Source: Fasciola hepatica (taxonomy: Eukaryota; Platyhelminthes; Trematoda; Plagiorchiida; Fasciolidae). Taken from it: a DNA stretch of 64,000 bases. The stretch is from contig CANUEZ040000116.1 of assembly GCA_948099385.1 (NCBI GenBank), forward strand, positions 15,411,501-15,475,500, read 5' to 3'. Shown here one piece after another: positions 43,490 to 54,228 of the stretch. Each line of letters opens with the position of its first letter. Positions within the stretch are counted from its first letter, which is position 1. The notes below the pieces were generated by a model, which saw only the letters and a list, made by a program, of their open reading frames with translations, did no database searches and had not been told where the DNA came from. Made by a program: the position numbers and the translations under genes.

Positions 43490-45780
43490 ACTCATGTTTC
43501 CATGTATAATAACTCGCCGCAACATTGCTTGGCCAAATTGTTGGCGGAATTACTCAAACCGGTCAGAAATGCGATCAGCCAGTACATCATTAAAGACAGC
43601 TTTGAAATTTGCCAACTGGTAAAAGACAGAAATATCAAGAACTAGCGACTATTTGCCATGGATGTGAATTCTCTATTCACCAATTTTCCACTGCATGAAA
43701 CTATCGATATATTATGCCGGATAATAGGTCAATACAACCTCCGAGTCGGATTGCCATGCAGTGAACTTAAGAGATTGCTATTGCTATGTACAGCGAATGT
43801 GAAATTTACATTCCTCGGTCAAAGTTACCAACAGGTAAACGGCGTCGCAATCGGAAGTCTACTTCGACCCATTCTAGCGGGCTTATTTGTTACCGATCTC
43901 GAACCTCTACCCTCGTTAAGTCGATGACATATTTGTGATCAGTAACACCGATCGGGATGAAGAGTGACTAATTAGCAAATTCAATGAAATTCATCCGAAT
44001 GTAATATTGACATGTCACGTAGAAGAAGAAAACAAAACTGACTTTTGGGACATTATAACCACTCATCGAACAGATGGATCAATCGGCAGGTCTGTTTCCC
44101 GGAAAAATACATCGTCTGGACAGTATTTGAATTTCACCAGTTTTGTACCTATGAGATACAAAGTTGGCCTAATCCAGACGTTATTCCGTAGAGCGCGTGA
44201 AGTTTGCACGGATGATGCACTGAACGACGAGGAAGCGGCCATAAAGGAGAAACTGCAAGTGAATGGTTACCCACTTCCATTGATCCGCAAATATTCTAAA
44301 CCGAAAGCGGAAAAAGGAAAAGGTGGTCGATGTGTTGAAAATGCGGGCTTTTCTTGAATTACCATTCAAAAGTGATGACACTAGTCAGCCTAAACTCTGC
44401 CGTCAGTCGCACCTACTACGCGACCGAACCGATACCTTTTTTCAGAACCACAGGAATACCTACATCATCATCATCGTACAGCGTTAAACAGTAGGGCAAG
44501 CCCCACTGACCACTGCCTTTCTCACCATGTTGCACGTTGAATTAAAAAGTATGAATATACAAGATGGGCAGGGAGTGGACCTATATGGGTGGGAAAAGAA
44601 AAGAATGCCCTAGTAGCCAACACACGGAATACACAGTCTAACTGTACAAACGTACACCGATCAAACATTCTGATTCGATAGAAAGTGACAACACGATCTC
44701 CACTGTTCGCGGTTCGCAGCCATATCCTTCAGTGTCTCCAGCCAACTGGTAGACGGATCTTTTGGACCCCAACCACGAAGACGTGAAGCACCTACTTTTC
44801 CTAAGTCTGCTGTACATTTTCTCATTCCTCACTGCCACGTCATCTGTTGACCTCCACGTGGTCTCTTCCACTCCCTGGGAGGGGCGGAGAATAGGGCACG
44901 GTACGGTAGACGTGTGTTTGCCATACGTAACACGTGTCCCAACCAACGAAGTCTACTAAGTTGGATACGCTGTGACAGAACGTTCTCTGAATTAGTATCC
45001 AACACTCGCTTTCTTACCTCATCGTTGCTTACTCGGCTATTCCACCCAATCCTAGCGATACTACGTAAACATCGATGGTCAAAAACCTCAAGACGACGAA
45101 TATCTTCAGCACGCAGACTCCAAGTTTCGCAGCCATACAACAAAACTGAACGCACAGTGGCACAGTATACATGACCTTTCAACTTCAGTGAAATATCGGA
45201 TCGGCGCCACAAGTGCTTCAGTCCAGCGTACGCCGCTCGAGCTTTGGATATCCGCGTACTCACCTCTACTACTGTGCTCCCATTCGTCGTCAAGCAGCTA
45301 CCGAGGTAGGTGAAGTGATCGACAACTGCCAGCACCTCCCCATCGAGCATCAAGCTCGGAATCGTTGACGTCCAGTCCTGTAACATCACCTTGCACTTTG
45401 AAGGTGCAAAACGCATGCCGAATGGAGCTACACAGCCGACTAAAGAGCTACTTCCCCACGCGCCAAATCAAGTTGTATTTATCATTTCAAGTGTGGATGC
45501 TCAGAGAGGCAGTTACGTCATAGAACAGCCAAACATATACCGCTGTGGTTGCAGGAAAGAGTGAGTACCAACTTCACAACAGTGACGTCACCAAGGGAAC
45601 GATAGTGTCCCAGATATTCGATCACGGAACAACTTTGGGGGAGAAGCATTGCGTCATTCCCTACGACGCATTTGAGGTCGTATACTCTAGCAACAACCGT
45701 CGATTGTTCAATTACACAGAAGTACTAGCCATTCACAATCTAAACCCGAACTATGTAAGCAGCGGTAATAGTTCTCCTTA
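43490..45780 (+). mobile_element. Penelope-like element B, split by an RTE insertion
   Basis: Plus strand. RT: LAKLLAELLKPVRNAISQY (about 43530), MDVNSLFTNFPLHETIDIL (43658), YQQVNGVAIGSLLRPILAG (43828), catalytic VDDIFVISNTDRDEE (43920), LNFTSFVPMRYKVGLIQT (44128). Beyond the RTE insertion (44463-45430) a GIY-YIG remnant follows, with YRCGC near 45540 and DAFEVVYSSNNRRLFNYTEV (45667) ending NLNPNY. Stops and small frame changes show that it is inactive. Its 5' edge abuts gypsy remnant C. Confidence 0.8.
44463..45430 (-). mobile_element. RTE-type LINE, 5'-truncated, inserted in Penelope-like element B
   Basis: Minus strand. A 195-codon open frame (45416-44829) runs from RFAPSKCKVMLQDWTSTIP through VLLYGCETWSLRAEDIRRL and GWNSRVSNDEVRKRVLDT to LRWLGHVLRMANTRLPYR, ending at a TGA where related copies have an Arg codon. 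After this single stop the frame continues (WLETLKDMAANRGD) to the 3' end. The end at 44463 is a CATCATCATCAT run, the usual RTE tail on this strand. CTACA on both sides (44456 and 45433 regions) may be the target duplication. It is the best-preserved RTE tail in the window and so probably one of the younger insertions. Confidence 0.85.
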
Positions 45781-46146
45781 GCTCTACCTTAGTGACAAAC
45801 ATTCGCTAGATGGTCGCAGTTTTGTCTCTTAATGTTCGTTTTCCTAGACTACATAAACGGTGGACGTGACTGCAATATGTATTTTGTGAAGATGCAGCGA
45901 ATTGACCCTGGATACCAAAAAGGTGGTATTCATGACTGACTATACATGTGACTTTTAAGATTTCTGTTGTATTCACTTACACCGATATTGTACATACTTG
46001 TGCGCAATATTCGGAATACTACGGTACGTCGTGTGTCAAATCCGCGTTCTGATTCCGTGATATTCCGTGCAGGATAATCCTACGTTAATCAATACAGTAT
46101 CGCATTTGGCGTTGCGTACGGAAACTTCAACATGCATTCACCTGAT
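45781..46146. other. No recognisable gene
   Basis: Between the end of Penelope-like element B and a gypsy gag fragment. It could contain an LTR of the latter, but no second copy was found. Confidence 0.4.
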
Positions 46147-46272
46147 ATGGAATCATTTGATGTAAATTATACTTCCAAAGAATGCGAGGACTATTTCGAA
46201 CGCTTTGAAATTTTGTGTCTGATTAGAAATGGATTGAGTACTGAGAAGAAAACTGCATTTTTCGTACACCAC
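46147..46272 (+). pseudogene. Gypsy gag start fragment
   Basis: Begins MESFDVNYTSKECEDYFERF followed by FEILCLIRNGLSTEKKTAFF. This resembles the gag N-terminus of CsRn1-type gypsy elements (ME-FD-----ECE-YFERFE). It breaks off at about 46272. Confidence 0.55.
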
Positions 46273-47659
46273 TCACCTGATTTGACTTGATCTGGGCACT
46301 TAGGTCTGATGGGCTGCACTCGGCAAGCGTGTATAAACACACACAAGACTCTGTGATCTTTTCGACCCGTGACCAATCGTTTATTTGTGTACCTGAATGA
46401 ATCCCTGCCCTACTCGCTAGTTGGTCAGACCCGTCGATCGATTTCGGCATGTTCGCCTTTCTATTTTGTTTGTGTCCCTTAAACGCGGGTTCCTTTCTTT
46501 GCCTGTCATAGTTGTGCTGTTTTCAATAACTAGCTTGGTGACTTGTGTTCCTCGGCCGATTGGCCCCAGTAAGTGTCGTCCTTTCTGAACTGTACGGAAC
46601 GTGAGTGAACAGTGATTCTCCTGAGAAAACCAAGTTCTGAGGTTTGTGTATTCGAAAATTTGATTGACTATTGCCTTATAGTACCGCAAATAAACCTCGG
46701 CTAGTAGATTTCGTTTCTGAGGTTGCCCGTCACTCCACGTTGGCCTAGACACCGGACGAGTTGACAATAGTTCAGGAATTGGACCGTGCGTATTCTACAA
46801 AAACAGTTACCAATGCGTTACACGATCATCAGATCCATCCAATCAGTGATCATAAATAGAAAGATATAACTACATGACAATAAATGTGACACTCGTACTT
46901 GCACAACTTAAAAATCGAAACGATACCATTATGTGTAATTCTTTCCCTACTTTTAATTCTGTTGGTTGTTTTAATCAACGAGTTAGGTTGCTACTGTAAA
47001 ATAGGAATCAGTGAACCTGTAATGGTTGGTACAACGGAATCAAATTCGTTGAAGTCTCTCAAATTCAAGATACCATTGTGATTATGCTTGAGTGAGCAGC
47101 GAAAAGTTGGCGATATATACTGTAGCAATGGATGACGTACCACCGAGCGGAAGCTGCTTAGATTGAGAATTCACTCGAGCTTTCTGTGCAAGGCGTTGTA
47201 AATTGACTATTATGTCCAGTCTATTCACAATAGACGGGTACATATTGGTTGAGCTGTAGGATTACATCAATAGCCTTATGCAATCAATCTGTGGTAAAAT
47301 GAATCATCTTTGAAGCACTAATTAGCTGATCTCGGTATCGGCCATCGTCATTTCAATCGGATAGCCAAACATTTTTTGGTCGGATGTCAAAACCCAACTA
47401 CTATTAACGTTTTCAGTAGCACATGTAGAAATCCACTCCCAGGAGGGAATTTGCTACTGAAAGACACTATATAAAAGACCATTTCCGTGGTACCTGAGTA
47501 CTTCATATATATCTCGTTTTGTTCGATAAGTTCCTCGTAAACCGAATCCATCAATCGGTCATTGCATTAATTCACCGTTCTTAGTTTATCAGTGTTAAAA
47601 AAGTAAGCGTGTGTTTGTGTGTGTGTACAAGTGCAGCACCGACCTCGGTAACTCACCTT
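46273..47659. other. No recognisable gene
   Basis: Several frames of 60-116 codons are present, but none matches a family I know. AT-rich in its right half. Confidence 0.4.
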
Positions 47660-47780
47660 CGAGAACAAAACAGCGTGGCGAACAAGCTCGGTTCCAGTTA
47701 TTCGTAATCATATAAATACATAACATTAAATATGACTTAAAACAACAAAGAAGAATGATCATCCAAACCTGACTGTGCAC

Positions 47781-47842
<62 letters not shown>

Positions 47843-47910
47843 ATGTGAAATAGATCACAGTGAAGAATGTTCGAATGGTTGCACACGTGTTCGAGAACAA
47901 GAAGTGGGCT
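47660..47910 (+). repeat. Inverted repeat arm of Penelope-like element C, left
   Basis: Reverse complement of 49690-49945 apart from repeat length and an extra segment in the other arm. It contains (GT)n at 47785-47841. Confidence 0.8.
47785..47841 (+). repeat. (GT)n microsatellite
   Basis: About 28 GT units; only a short (CA) counterpart (about 49753-49765) exists in the other arm. Confidence 0.97.
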
Positions 47911-47924
47911 ATGGAAGTTTAAGT

Positions 47925-48290
47925 GCTTGCACAAATTGTTTCTGAACACACAGAGGAGGATTGTAGAGTCAAGTACTCACGGCTTCGGCTGTTGCTAAGA
48001 CGCGACACTTGACAACTCTTGAATGCTTGCCCCGGACATTGTAAATGGGGCGAAAAGCGTTCATCACCTCTACTAAATGGTTTGACTCAACAAGGTATGA
48101 ACACACAGCACTTTTAATTGTCCTAATTGCTCCAGTGTTCAACCAAGCCGGGTGGTGTTCATGAACACTTTCGGATAAAAGCCTGGTCGTGCGGCCAACA
48201 TACCTGGTTCCACAGGAACAGGTGAATTAATATACACAAGAAGATGCTGCAGAATCTGGCACTCTATCCTTCAGTTGAAAACACACGATC
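47925..48290 (-). pseudogene. GIY-YIG endonuclease region of Penelope-like element C (decayed)
   Basis: Minus strand FTCSCGTRYVGRTTRLLSES (48225) with the YVG core, then EHHPAWLNTGAIRTIKSA, NAFRPIYNVRG and CRVLATAEAVS, ending CVQKQFVQALKLP. Stop codons separate the pieces. Confidence 0.75.
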
Positions 48291-48495
48291 GGTTAGGGCT
48301 CGAACATAATTTGTGATTAGGCAGCGTAGAATGTTCTACTGACTGCTACTGTCAGTCTTTGTGGCATAACTTCAGTTTCCGTATCTCCTTTGAATGGTGA
48401 AAGGACATATACGGGTTCTTTTCGACTACTGTCTGCCTTGGCCTATCTTCATGTCGTTGCGTCGTCTTGTCAATGAACCGTTCAGGATAGCCGTT

Positions 48496-49306
48496 TTATG
48501 GGAGAACACTCCTCAGAGAACGAAGCTTATTTTCTATTGTTTCTTCCATGCAGGTTTTCCTTGATCTATTAACCAGGCAACGCACTAGATTTCTCTTCAA
48601 TTTGAGTGGTACGGAACCGTGAAAATGAATGTATTGACCGTTCCAAGTTGCTTTCCTGTGCACTGACAGCTGAACGGAACCATCTCTTCGATGGCTTACA
48701 CAAACATCTAAGCACGGTAGACGGTTTTCCTTTTCTTTTTCCGAAGTGAACTGAACATTTGAATGGGCTGTGCTAAATATTTTAAGTAGTACATTTGGAT
48801 CAACTTTGGTATCTACCACACATACGATATCATCCACATACCGTTTGCATAAGGTACGATCTTCGATTGTTGACTTGAGTTGGTCATGTTCAAGTTTTGC
48901 CATGAAAATATCAGCACATAAGGGTCCCAAAGGTGACCCCATTGCCACCCCGTCCTTCTGACGATATATTTCACCGTTGAACTGAAACTGGATAATACGA
49001 GTGCAGACGAATAGTAACTGTTTCAGTTCATCCAACGAAGTGCCTGGGTCGATACTGTTCTGCGTGTATTCACATAGATAGCTGATTGTTTCGGCTATCG
49101 GGACATTGGTGAACAGTGAGGTAACGTCTAGCGAGGTCATTTGCTTGCCTTCTAGATTTCTCACAGTCTCTACAAAATGAAATGTATCTCGTAGGCTGTG
49201 TCTGGAAATCATGACTCTTACTGGTTCTAACACTGTAGACAACCACTTCGCTACTGCGTGATACGGCGAGTTGCACACATCCAAAGTCGGTCTCAAGGGG
49301 ACACCT
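48496..49306 (-). CDS. Penelope-like reverse transcriptase core (element C)
   Basis: An open frame of about 266 codons. Motifs in order: LRPTLDVCNSPYHAVAKWL, TSLDVTSLFTNVPIAETISY (motif A region), KDGVAMGSPLGPLCADIFMA (motif B region), catalytic LCKRYVDDIVCVVD (motif C), then GQYIHFHGSVPLKLKRNLVR. These match the telomerase-like reverse transcriptases of Penelope-like elements. It has no stops internally, but the N-terminal part (49630-49330: FSRPDKGAGIAILNRLHYIK) lies in another frame because of an indel near 49330. The GIY-YIG part downstream is broken, so the protein is not complete. Confidence 0.85.
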
Positions 49307-49329
49307 TCTTTGTGTACCTTCGGTAGGCC

Positions 49330-49630
49330 GTACAGTTGGTCGTATCCTTTTAAGGGTTACCACATCGATGATACCTTTCTTTTTCAATGATTTCACTCTC
49401 GTGGAAATTAACTTTTCTATGGGAATCGTCCTGTCATTTTCAGTTGGGGTCTTTGAAAACTTGGAAACATTATTCAATGTTGTCTTCATCTTCTTTATAT
49501 AATGCAATCTATTAAGGATTGCAATGCCCGCTCCTTTATCTGGTCTTGAAAATATTGTTTCTCTTTTAGCCTGTAATTCTTTGAGACGGTTAAGGTGATC
49601 TAAAGCTAATCGTCTAACATCTATTTTCAC
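49330..49630 (-). pseudogene. Penelope-like RT N-terminal part (element C), frameshifted
   Basis: Reads LALDHLNRLKELQAKRETIF, SRPDKGAGIAILNRLHYIKK and KKGIIDVVTLKRIRPT. The SRPDKG motif is typical of the Penelope RT start. The frame changes near 49330, where LYGLPKVHKEGVPLRP continues in the core frame. Confidence 0.8.
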
Positions 49631-49689
49631 GATATTGATAACACGCGTTCACAAGTGTGAGTTTGAGCTTCTCTAACTCCATGGCTCAC

Positions 49690-49945
49690 TTCTTGTTCTC
49701 GAACACGTGTGCAACCATTCGAACATTCTTCACTGTGATCTATTTCACATGCACACACACACACGCACGTGCACAGTCAGGTTTGGATGATCATTCTTCT
49801 TTGTTGTTTTAAGTCATATTTAATGTTATGTATTTGTATGAGTACCGAGACTCGCGAACTCCCACACTGAGGCGGCCCGGGAACAGATAACAAAATTCAG
49901 TGGAACCGAGCTTGTTCGCCACGCTGTTTTGTTCTCAATGTGTTT
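49690..49945 (-). repeat. Inverted repeat arm of Penelope-like element C, right
   Basis: Pairs with 47660-47910; carries about 50 bp of extra sequence near 49840-49895. Confidence 0.75.
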
Positions 49946-51180
49946 TGTGGGATTTTTCGTAACCACCCTCATTGAACACACCGTCTGATGGATACATCCA
50001 AACTGCTGGATTGTCAAACGACATACTTTGGTCTACGTGATGCCACCAAAGTAACCGAGTCCGTCCAAATGTGCTCCCAGTTCAGTTATGAACTGTGCGC
50101 AGGACGTCCAGGAAAACACATAGTCTAAGCTATTGAGAAAGACGGTCCATTGAAGCTAATTTGTTCAAGCCCGATCGAAATGATAGGTGATAAGTGAGAA
50201 TAAGGCTAACTCGAGCACAAACAAATGCCAAGCAAACAGTAACGGTCAACCAATATCCGCCCCATGAGACCCTGGAAGTATATGATTGGTGGCGCAAAGC
50301 AACGCAGAGTGCGGTACAGACAGGTATCGGACGCGCCAGTGCAAAGCGAACGGGAAAGAATGAATCACGAGAATATCGAAGGCGAATGGATGAGTCAAAA
50401 ACGATATAGAGAGCAACTGCTGGCTCAGACAGTCAGTCGATCCGCACAAAAATCAAACTGAGATTAGCGTAGTTCTCTTATAGGGCAAAAACCACGCCTG
50501 AGATACCGCCAAGCCTGATCATCAGGTGTGAACTCACTTCGAGAACCATCATATTAGAGTACATTTGCCACCTGATGAAGGACAACAGCTATGGAAATTC
50601 TCCGCCTGACAAGACGAACAAACCAGAAGGCATGCATGGCTATCATCTATACTGCGAGTGATCTGTTCGTCCCCCCATACATGCAGCACACACCTAGAAT
50701 TTCAGTGAACCCCAAAATAGGCTGCGACACGCTGCTAAATGAGGTGTCCTGGGAACGGTAGACCAACCAGTGGACAGTCGACAGACGCGTGCACACATGA
50801 TCCAAGCCTATGCCGAATGGAGCCGCCTTTGTCGACAACTTTGTCTTTTCAAACCGAAAAGGAAGTTAACCCTCAACATGTTGCGCCCCATAAGTCTTGT
50901 CCATTGCGAATCTTTACGTACATTTCTTTCAACACACACACATACATACACACACATTACTCGAGCTTCCATGTCAGTTAGAGTGAAAGGGGGACGGAGA
51001 TTACTTTCCAAGAGTTACCAGGACAGACAATCGCAAGCTCTCAAGATTCATCCACTTGATGCATGAATAGCGCCATTGAAATGGTCCAAATGACTTTGTC
51101 AGAAGCTTGCTACAGGCACGGGTTACCCTGATAGCAGTGTTTTGGATTTTCAGTTTTGCCCTTCTAAAATTTTTCTGTTG
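49946..51180. other. No gene recognised; contains a dispersed repeat copy
   Basis: Contains the repeat at 50284-50392. A CCTGATGAAGGACA stretch at 50572, with GGAAATT 16 bp downstream, recalls the hammerhead-type core of Penelope terminal repeats but lacks a pairing stem II. A (CA)n-like tract occurs at about 50934-50960. Confidence 0.45.
50284..50392 (+). repeat. Dispersed repeat, copy 2 (pair of 41905-42012)
   Basis: See 41905-42012. Same orientation; it differs by substitutions and small indels. Confidence 0.6.
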
Positions 51181-51377
51181 GTGCCCAATTCCACACAGCA
51201 CTACGGTCTCTCAGAGCACCCTGATTTTCTGTCCATCGTAGGCCTGCTTACTTTCTCTTTTTCGAGAGCCTCCTGTTTCTGTATACCATCTCATTAGTTT
51301 CAGTGCTTCTGTTCGATCTCTCCTCCGAAGTTTTCTGTTTAGGAACAGCAACCATTACACTTTGAACTTTTGTTCAC
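51181..51377 (+). repeat. 197-bp inverted repeat, left arm
   Basis: Reverse complement of 53119-53315. Shared landmarks: CAATTCCACACAG, TCTCTCAGAGCACCCTGATT, GCTTACTTTCTCTTTTTCGA, and CCATTACACTTTGAAC followed by TTTTGTTC. Only scattered mismatches were seen. The two arms enclose about 1.74 kb. Confidence 0.88.
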
Positions 51378-51392
51378 AACTACCTTCACACT

Positions 51393-51668
51393 CGGTCCAG
51401 TGCGCTGCAGCTTCATCTCCAGTATCCAGCCAATCAGATGAAGCCGGATCGCATTTGTTAGATCGTATAGATACAGAAAAATCGCTTTGTGACTGGTCAA
51501 CACGTTATCTGCCTCTTTTTGTATATAAACGAGTCAGAACCAACCAAATGTGACAGAATACATTCTTACCGTTTTTGTCTGGTCTTGTCGTTCTTCCAAT
51601 GCGCGTCGTCCGAGTGTGAGTTATTTCATTACGTACGATCAGTCGGGTAGACGCCATCCTTATAGTGT
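51393..51668 (-). repeat. Dispersed repeat, copy 2 (reverse-complement pair of 42670-42957)
   Basis: Lies just inside the left arm of the 197-bp inverted repeat. The TGTGACAGAATACATTC end could be an LTR terminus, but no partner was found. Confidence 0.7.
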
Positions 51669-52149
51669 GAACTTGTGGCACTGGTCCACTATATAGTCCA
51701 GTTCAAATCACAAACGAATAGGGGGCTAGAGACGATCGATGTGTCACCCCAATGCATGACATCTCCCCCTGTTGGTCAGAGCTTCTGTTGTGTTCCTTCG
51801 CGTCTGTGTTTTGCAATTTTCTTATGAATGGCCATCGCACCAGCCCGCGAACGTAAATCAGAAGGCGAGGACACAGCTCGTCAGATGATAGTGTTCTGGT
51901 GTGGGAGGACCAAGTGTCATTTGAAGCGAAAATAAGATACTCGCCAACGTGCCCTTCCACTAGGATTGCCGAATTATCGCACATTGGCGGACTGAGGCTT
52001 TTTTCCAGTTGGGTCGGACCGGTTTTTCAATGTTCACACGACAGGTTCAGCTGCATGGGTGGGTGATGGCTTGTTGATTGGTTGACCCGATTAGAAACTT
52101 GGTTCCAGTCCGGCTTATGCGACGCCCTAACAGTTTCAGATTCTTTGTT
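51669..52149. other. No recognisable gene
   Basis: Inside the 197-bp inverted repeat pair. Nothing recognised. Confidence 0.4.
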
Positions 52150-52352
52150 TGGTTGATTGTCCTTTGGACTCCACTTTTCACAAATCTCAGATCATCCGAC
52201 CAACCTGCACCCGGAAGCACCAGACCCGACTTTCGCTCTTGTTAGAGCTCATCAGCAGAACATCCGCTCCGCCACACCCAGGGTTTGAACCCGGGCCCTT
52301 CCATCTCGAAGGCGTGCGTGTTACCACTGTGCCACGCTGCTCCCGTCCGAGC
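52150..52352 (-). mobile_element. tRNA-derived SINE with hammerhead-like core
   Basis: On the minus strand, GTGGCACAGTGGTAA (52335-52321) fits a tRNA/pol III box A, and GGGTTCAAACCC (52292-52281) is a consensus box B. The T-arm CCGGG-TTCAAAC-CCTGG folds, and the anticodon-arm-like CCTTC...GAAGG has a 6-nt loop. Directly downstream is a hammerhead-like core (52256-52231). The 3' border (left) is a guess. Fluke SINEs of this type, such as SM-alpha of Schistosoma, carry hammerhead ribozymes behind a pol III promoter. Confidence 0.65.
52228..52256 (-). ncRNA. Hammerhead ribozyme-like core
   Basis: Minus strand: CTGATGA (52255-52249), then GCTC, a 6-nt loop TAACAA and GAGC (a perfect 4-bp stem II), then GAAA (52234-52231) and GTC. 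All conserved core bases of a hammerhead are present in order. I could not find convincing stems I and III: the upstream GGATGTTCTG has no matching partner downstream, and only a weak CTGG/CCGG hairpin follows. It may therefore be degenerate. Confidence 0.5.
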
Positions 52353-53118
52353 TGATCCGAATCACCAAGTTAAGCTTGTTCAGATGTCGTCCTCTGTGAC
52401 AGCCAGAAATGCCTGACAGCTTTAAATGGAGACACGGTACCTGACCAGTTAACTCCAAGCGAATGCCTTCCACCAGATCAGGTCTTCTCCACAGGATGGG
52501 GGCAACGTACCCACATTGAAGATATCTGTGTTGGAATCTGGCCTACTTATCCTTCAGAATTGTAGCGAGCCGGGGGGGGGAGACTTCCTCTGAGGATTTA
52601 GACAGAGTGCCGAAAATCTAGTTTTTCTGGTCAAATGTCTTTCAGATTTCCGGTTAACAGGCTTCTAAGGAGTGGCATTTGTTGAACTGTCGGATCAGCA
52701 AAGAGAGAAATAAAAATTGACAAAACGACGAGCTATCCGTACGGACACTTTCCTTCATAACTCCGGGAAGAAATATCATAGAACTTTTCCAGTTGCATTT
52801 GAATTCTAAAGATATGATCTTTTCACTGGTACCATATTTAATCTGGGCTAATAGAGCACAGCTGTGAAACGCCATTTTGATTCCACTACACTACTGCGCG
52901 AAACGAGATACTCTGGCGCTTTTCGTAAACATTTGTTTTCCATCAACTTTCTGGCAATGAAATAATTCAAAACTATTTTATATAACCTCGTTAAATGTCA
53001 AAATACTGTGGACACAGAAGCTGACCAGTGGGGAGTGGGGTTGTTATCCACTGATCACTTCTAGACCTCCGCTCCCCCCCCCCCTCCCCCCGGAGGAACT
53101 GTAGCGTACTGCATTATG
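52353..53118. other. No recognisable gene; G and C runs
   Basis: Contains a G-run at about 52572-52580 and a C-rich run at about 53075-53093. No gene signature. Confidence 0.45.
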
Positions 53119-53315
53119 AACAAAAGTTCAAAGTGTAATGGTTGCTGTTCCTGAACAGAAAACTTCGGAGGAGAGATCGAACAGAAGCACTGAAACTAAT
53201 GAGATGGTATACAGAAACAGGAGGCTCTCGAAAAAGAGAAAGTAAGCAGGCCTATGATGGACAGAAAATCAGGGTGCTCTGAGAGACTGTAGTACTGTGT
53301 GGAATTGGCCGCCAA
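53119..53315 (-). repeat. 197-bp inverted repeat, right arm
   Basis: Pairs with 51181-51377. Confidence 0.88.
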
Positions 53316-54228
53316 AAGAAGAATTATATTCATCTGGATGTGATCAGCCGGTAAGAATATTGTGGAATTGCCACGATTTGAGGTCTGCATTTTCTTGTTA
53401 TCGGCACTCTTTCGAGTACGTCAATTATTCACTCAACATCTTCGGCAGTCTGAGGAGACAACGTATTTTGCACGATAATTTATTTGACAAATGTAGTTTG
53501 CATATGCTCATGGAATTCTTTCAGGAGTGTTTTAATAGATGGCTCTGAATGTTATTCGTATTAACCTGGTAGTCGGAATGTTAATATAGAAAAGAAAGAT
53601 CGATTTTGAATCCAAACACAAATACGTTGTGATTCACTGCATTGCAAACGACCCTGATAGGGTTTGTGTGTGCGGCCGAATAGTGACGTAGCGAGCAGGG
53701 TGTTGGCAACCTTATTGGCGTTCGATTAATTTAAGTGCGGATTCCCGACGATGCACTTACTGAGCTTCAGTTTCATGGAGTTTCCTGTTTTTGCATTTTT
53801 CAGGATGAACACGAGCGACCCTCCGGCGAAGAAACACTGGTTCTTGCATATTACATTCACAGACTGACTAAATACCCTCACACGAACGATTGATCGACTT
53901 TGTCATGTGACCGCGTGTGTATTTGAACAAATCATATCTCACATGACAAGTTAAACTGGGACAAACTTTTCCCAACCACTTTACATTCCTTACTTGACTG
54001 GATTCTCGTACTGATATTTTCTCTCTCCTTTTTCCTTTTTGACAGATAGCATACAAATTTGAACAACAATTTGTGGCTTTAGGAAATAAAGCACAACAAA
54101 ATAAACAAAAAGAGAGCACATAATAATAAACGAGAGCATCGGTCTAGGCAGACAACCAATGTTTGAAAATTGGAGGTAGCTGATCGGCTGCAATTTCGTT
54201 ATTGCAAAACTGTTGTTCTCATCTTCAA
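53316..54228. other. No gene recognised upstream of the orphan gene
   Basis: Probably holds the promoter and 5' UTR of the following frame. A pyrimidine-rich tract ending TTTTTGACAG at about 54045 looks like a splice acceptor, but the frame it opens toward 54229 is closed by a stop near 54121, so it could only precede a 5' UTR exon. Confidence 0.4.

Larger units (their letters stand above)
47660..49945 (-). mobile_element. Penelope-like element C with inverted terminal repeats
   Basis: Minus strand. From right to left: inverted repeat arm (about 49690-49945), RT N-terminal region (49630-49330), RT core (49306-48496), GIY-YIG region (about 48290-47925), and the opposite inverted-repeat arm (47660-47910) containing a long (GT)n tract. 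The arms share GTGTTCGAGAACAAGAAGTG-type text, the (GT)n block, a CAAACCTGACTGTGCACG block and the AACCGAGCTTGTTCGCCACG block. The right arm carries about 50 extra bp near 49840-49895. It is the most complete Penelope-like copy in the window. Confidence 0.85.

Noticed and set aside
47595..47949. Frames with long His-Thr runs
   Set aside because: They translate the (GT)n tract in the Penelope inverted repeat.
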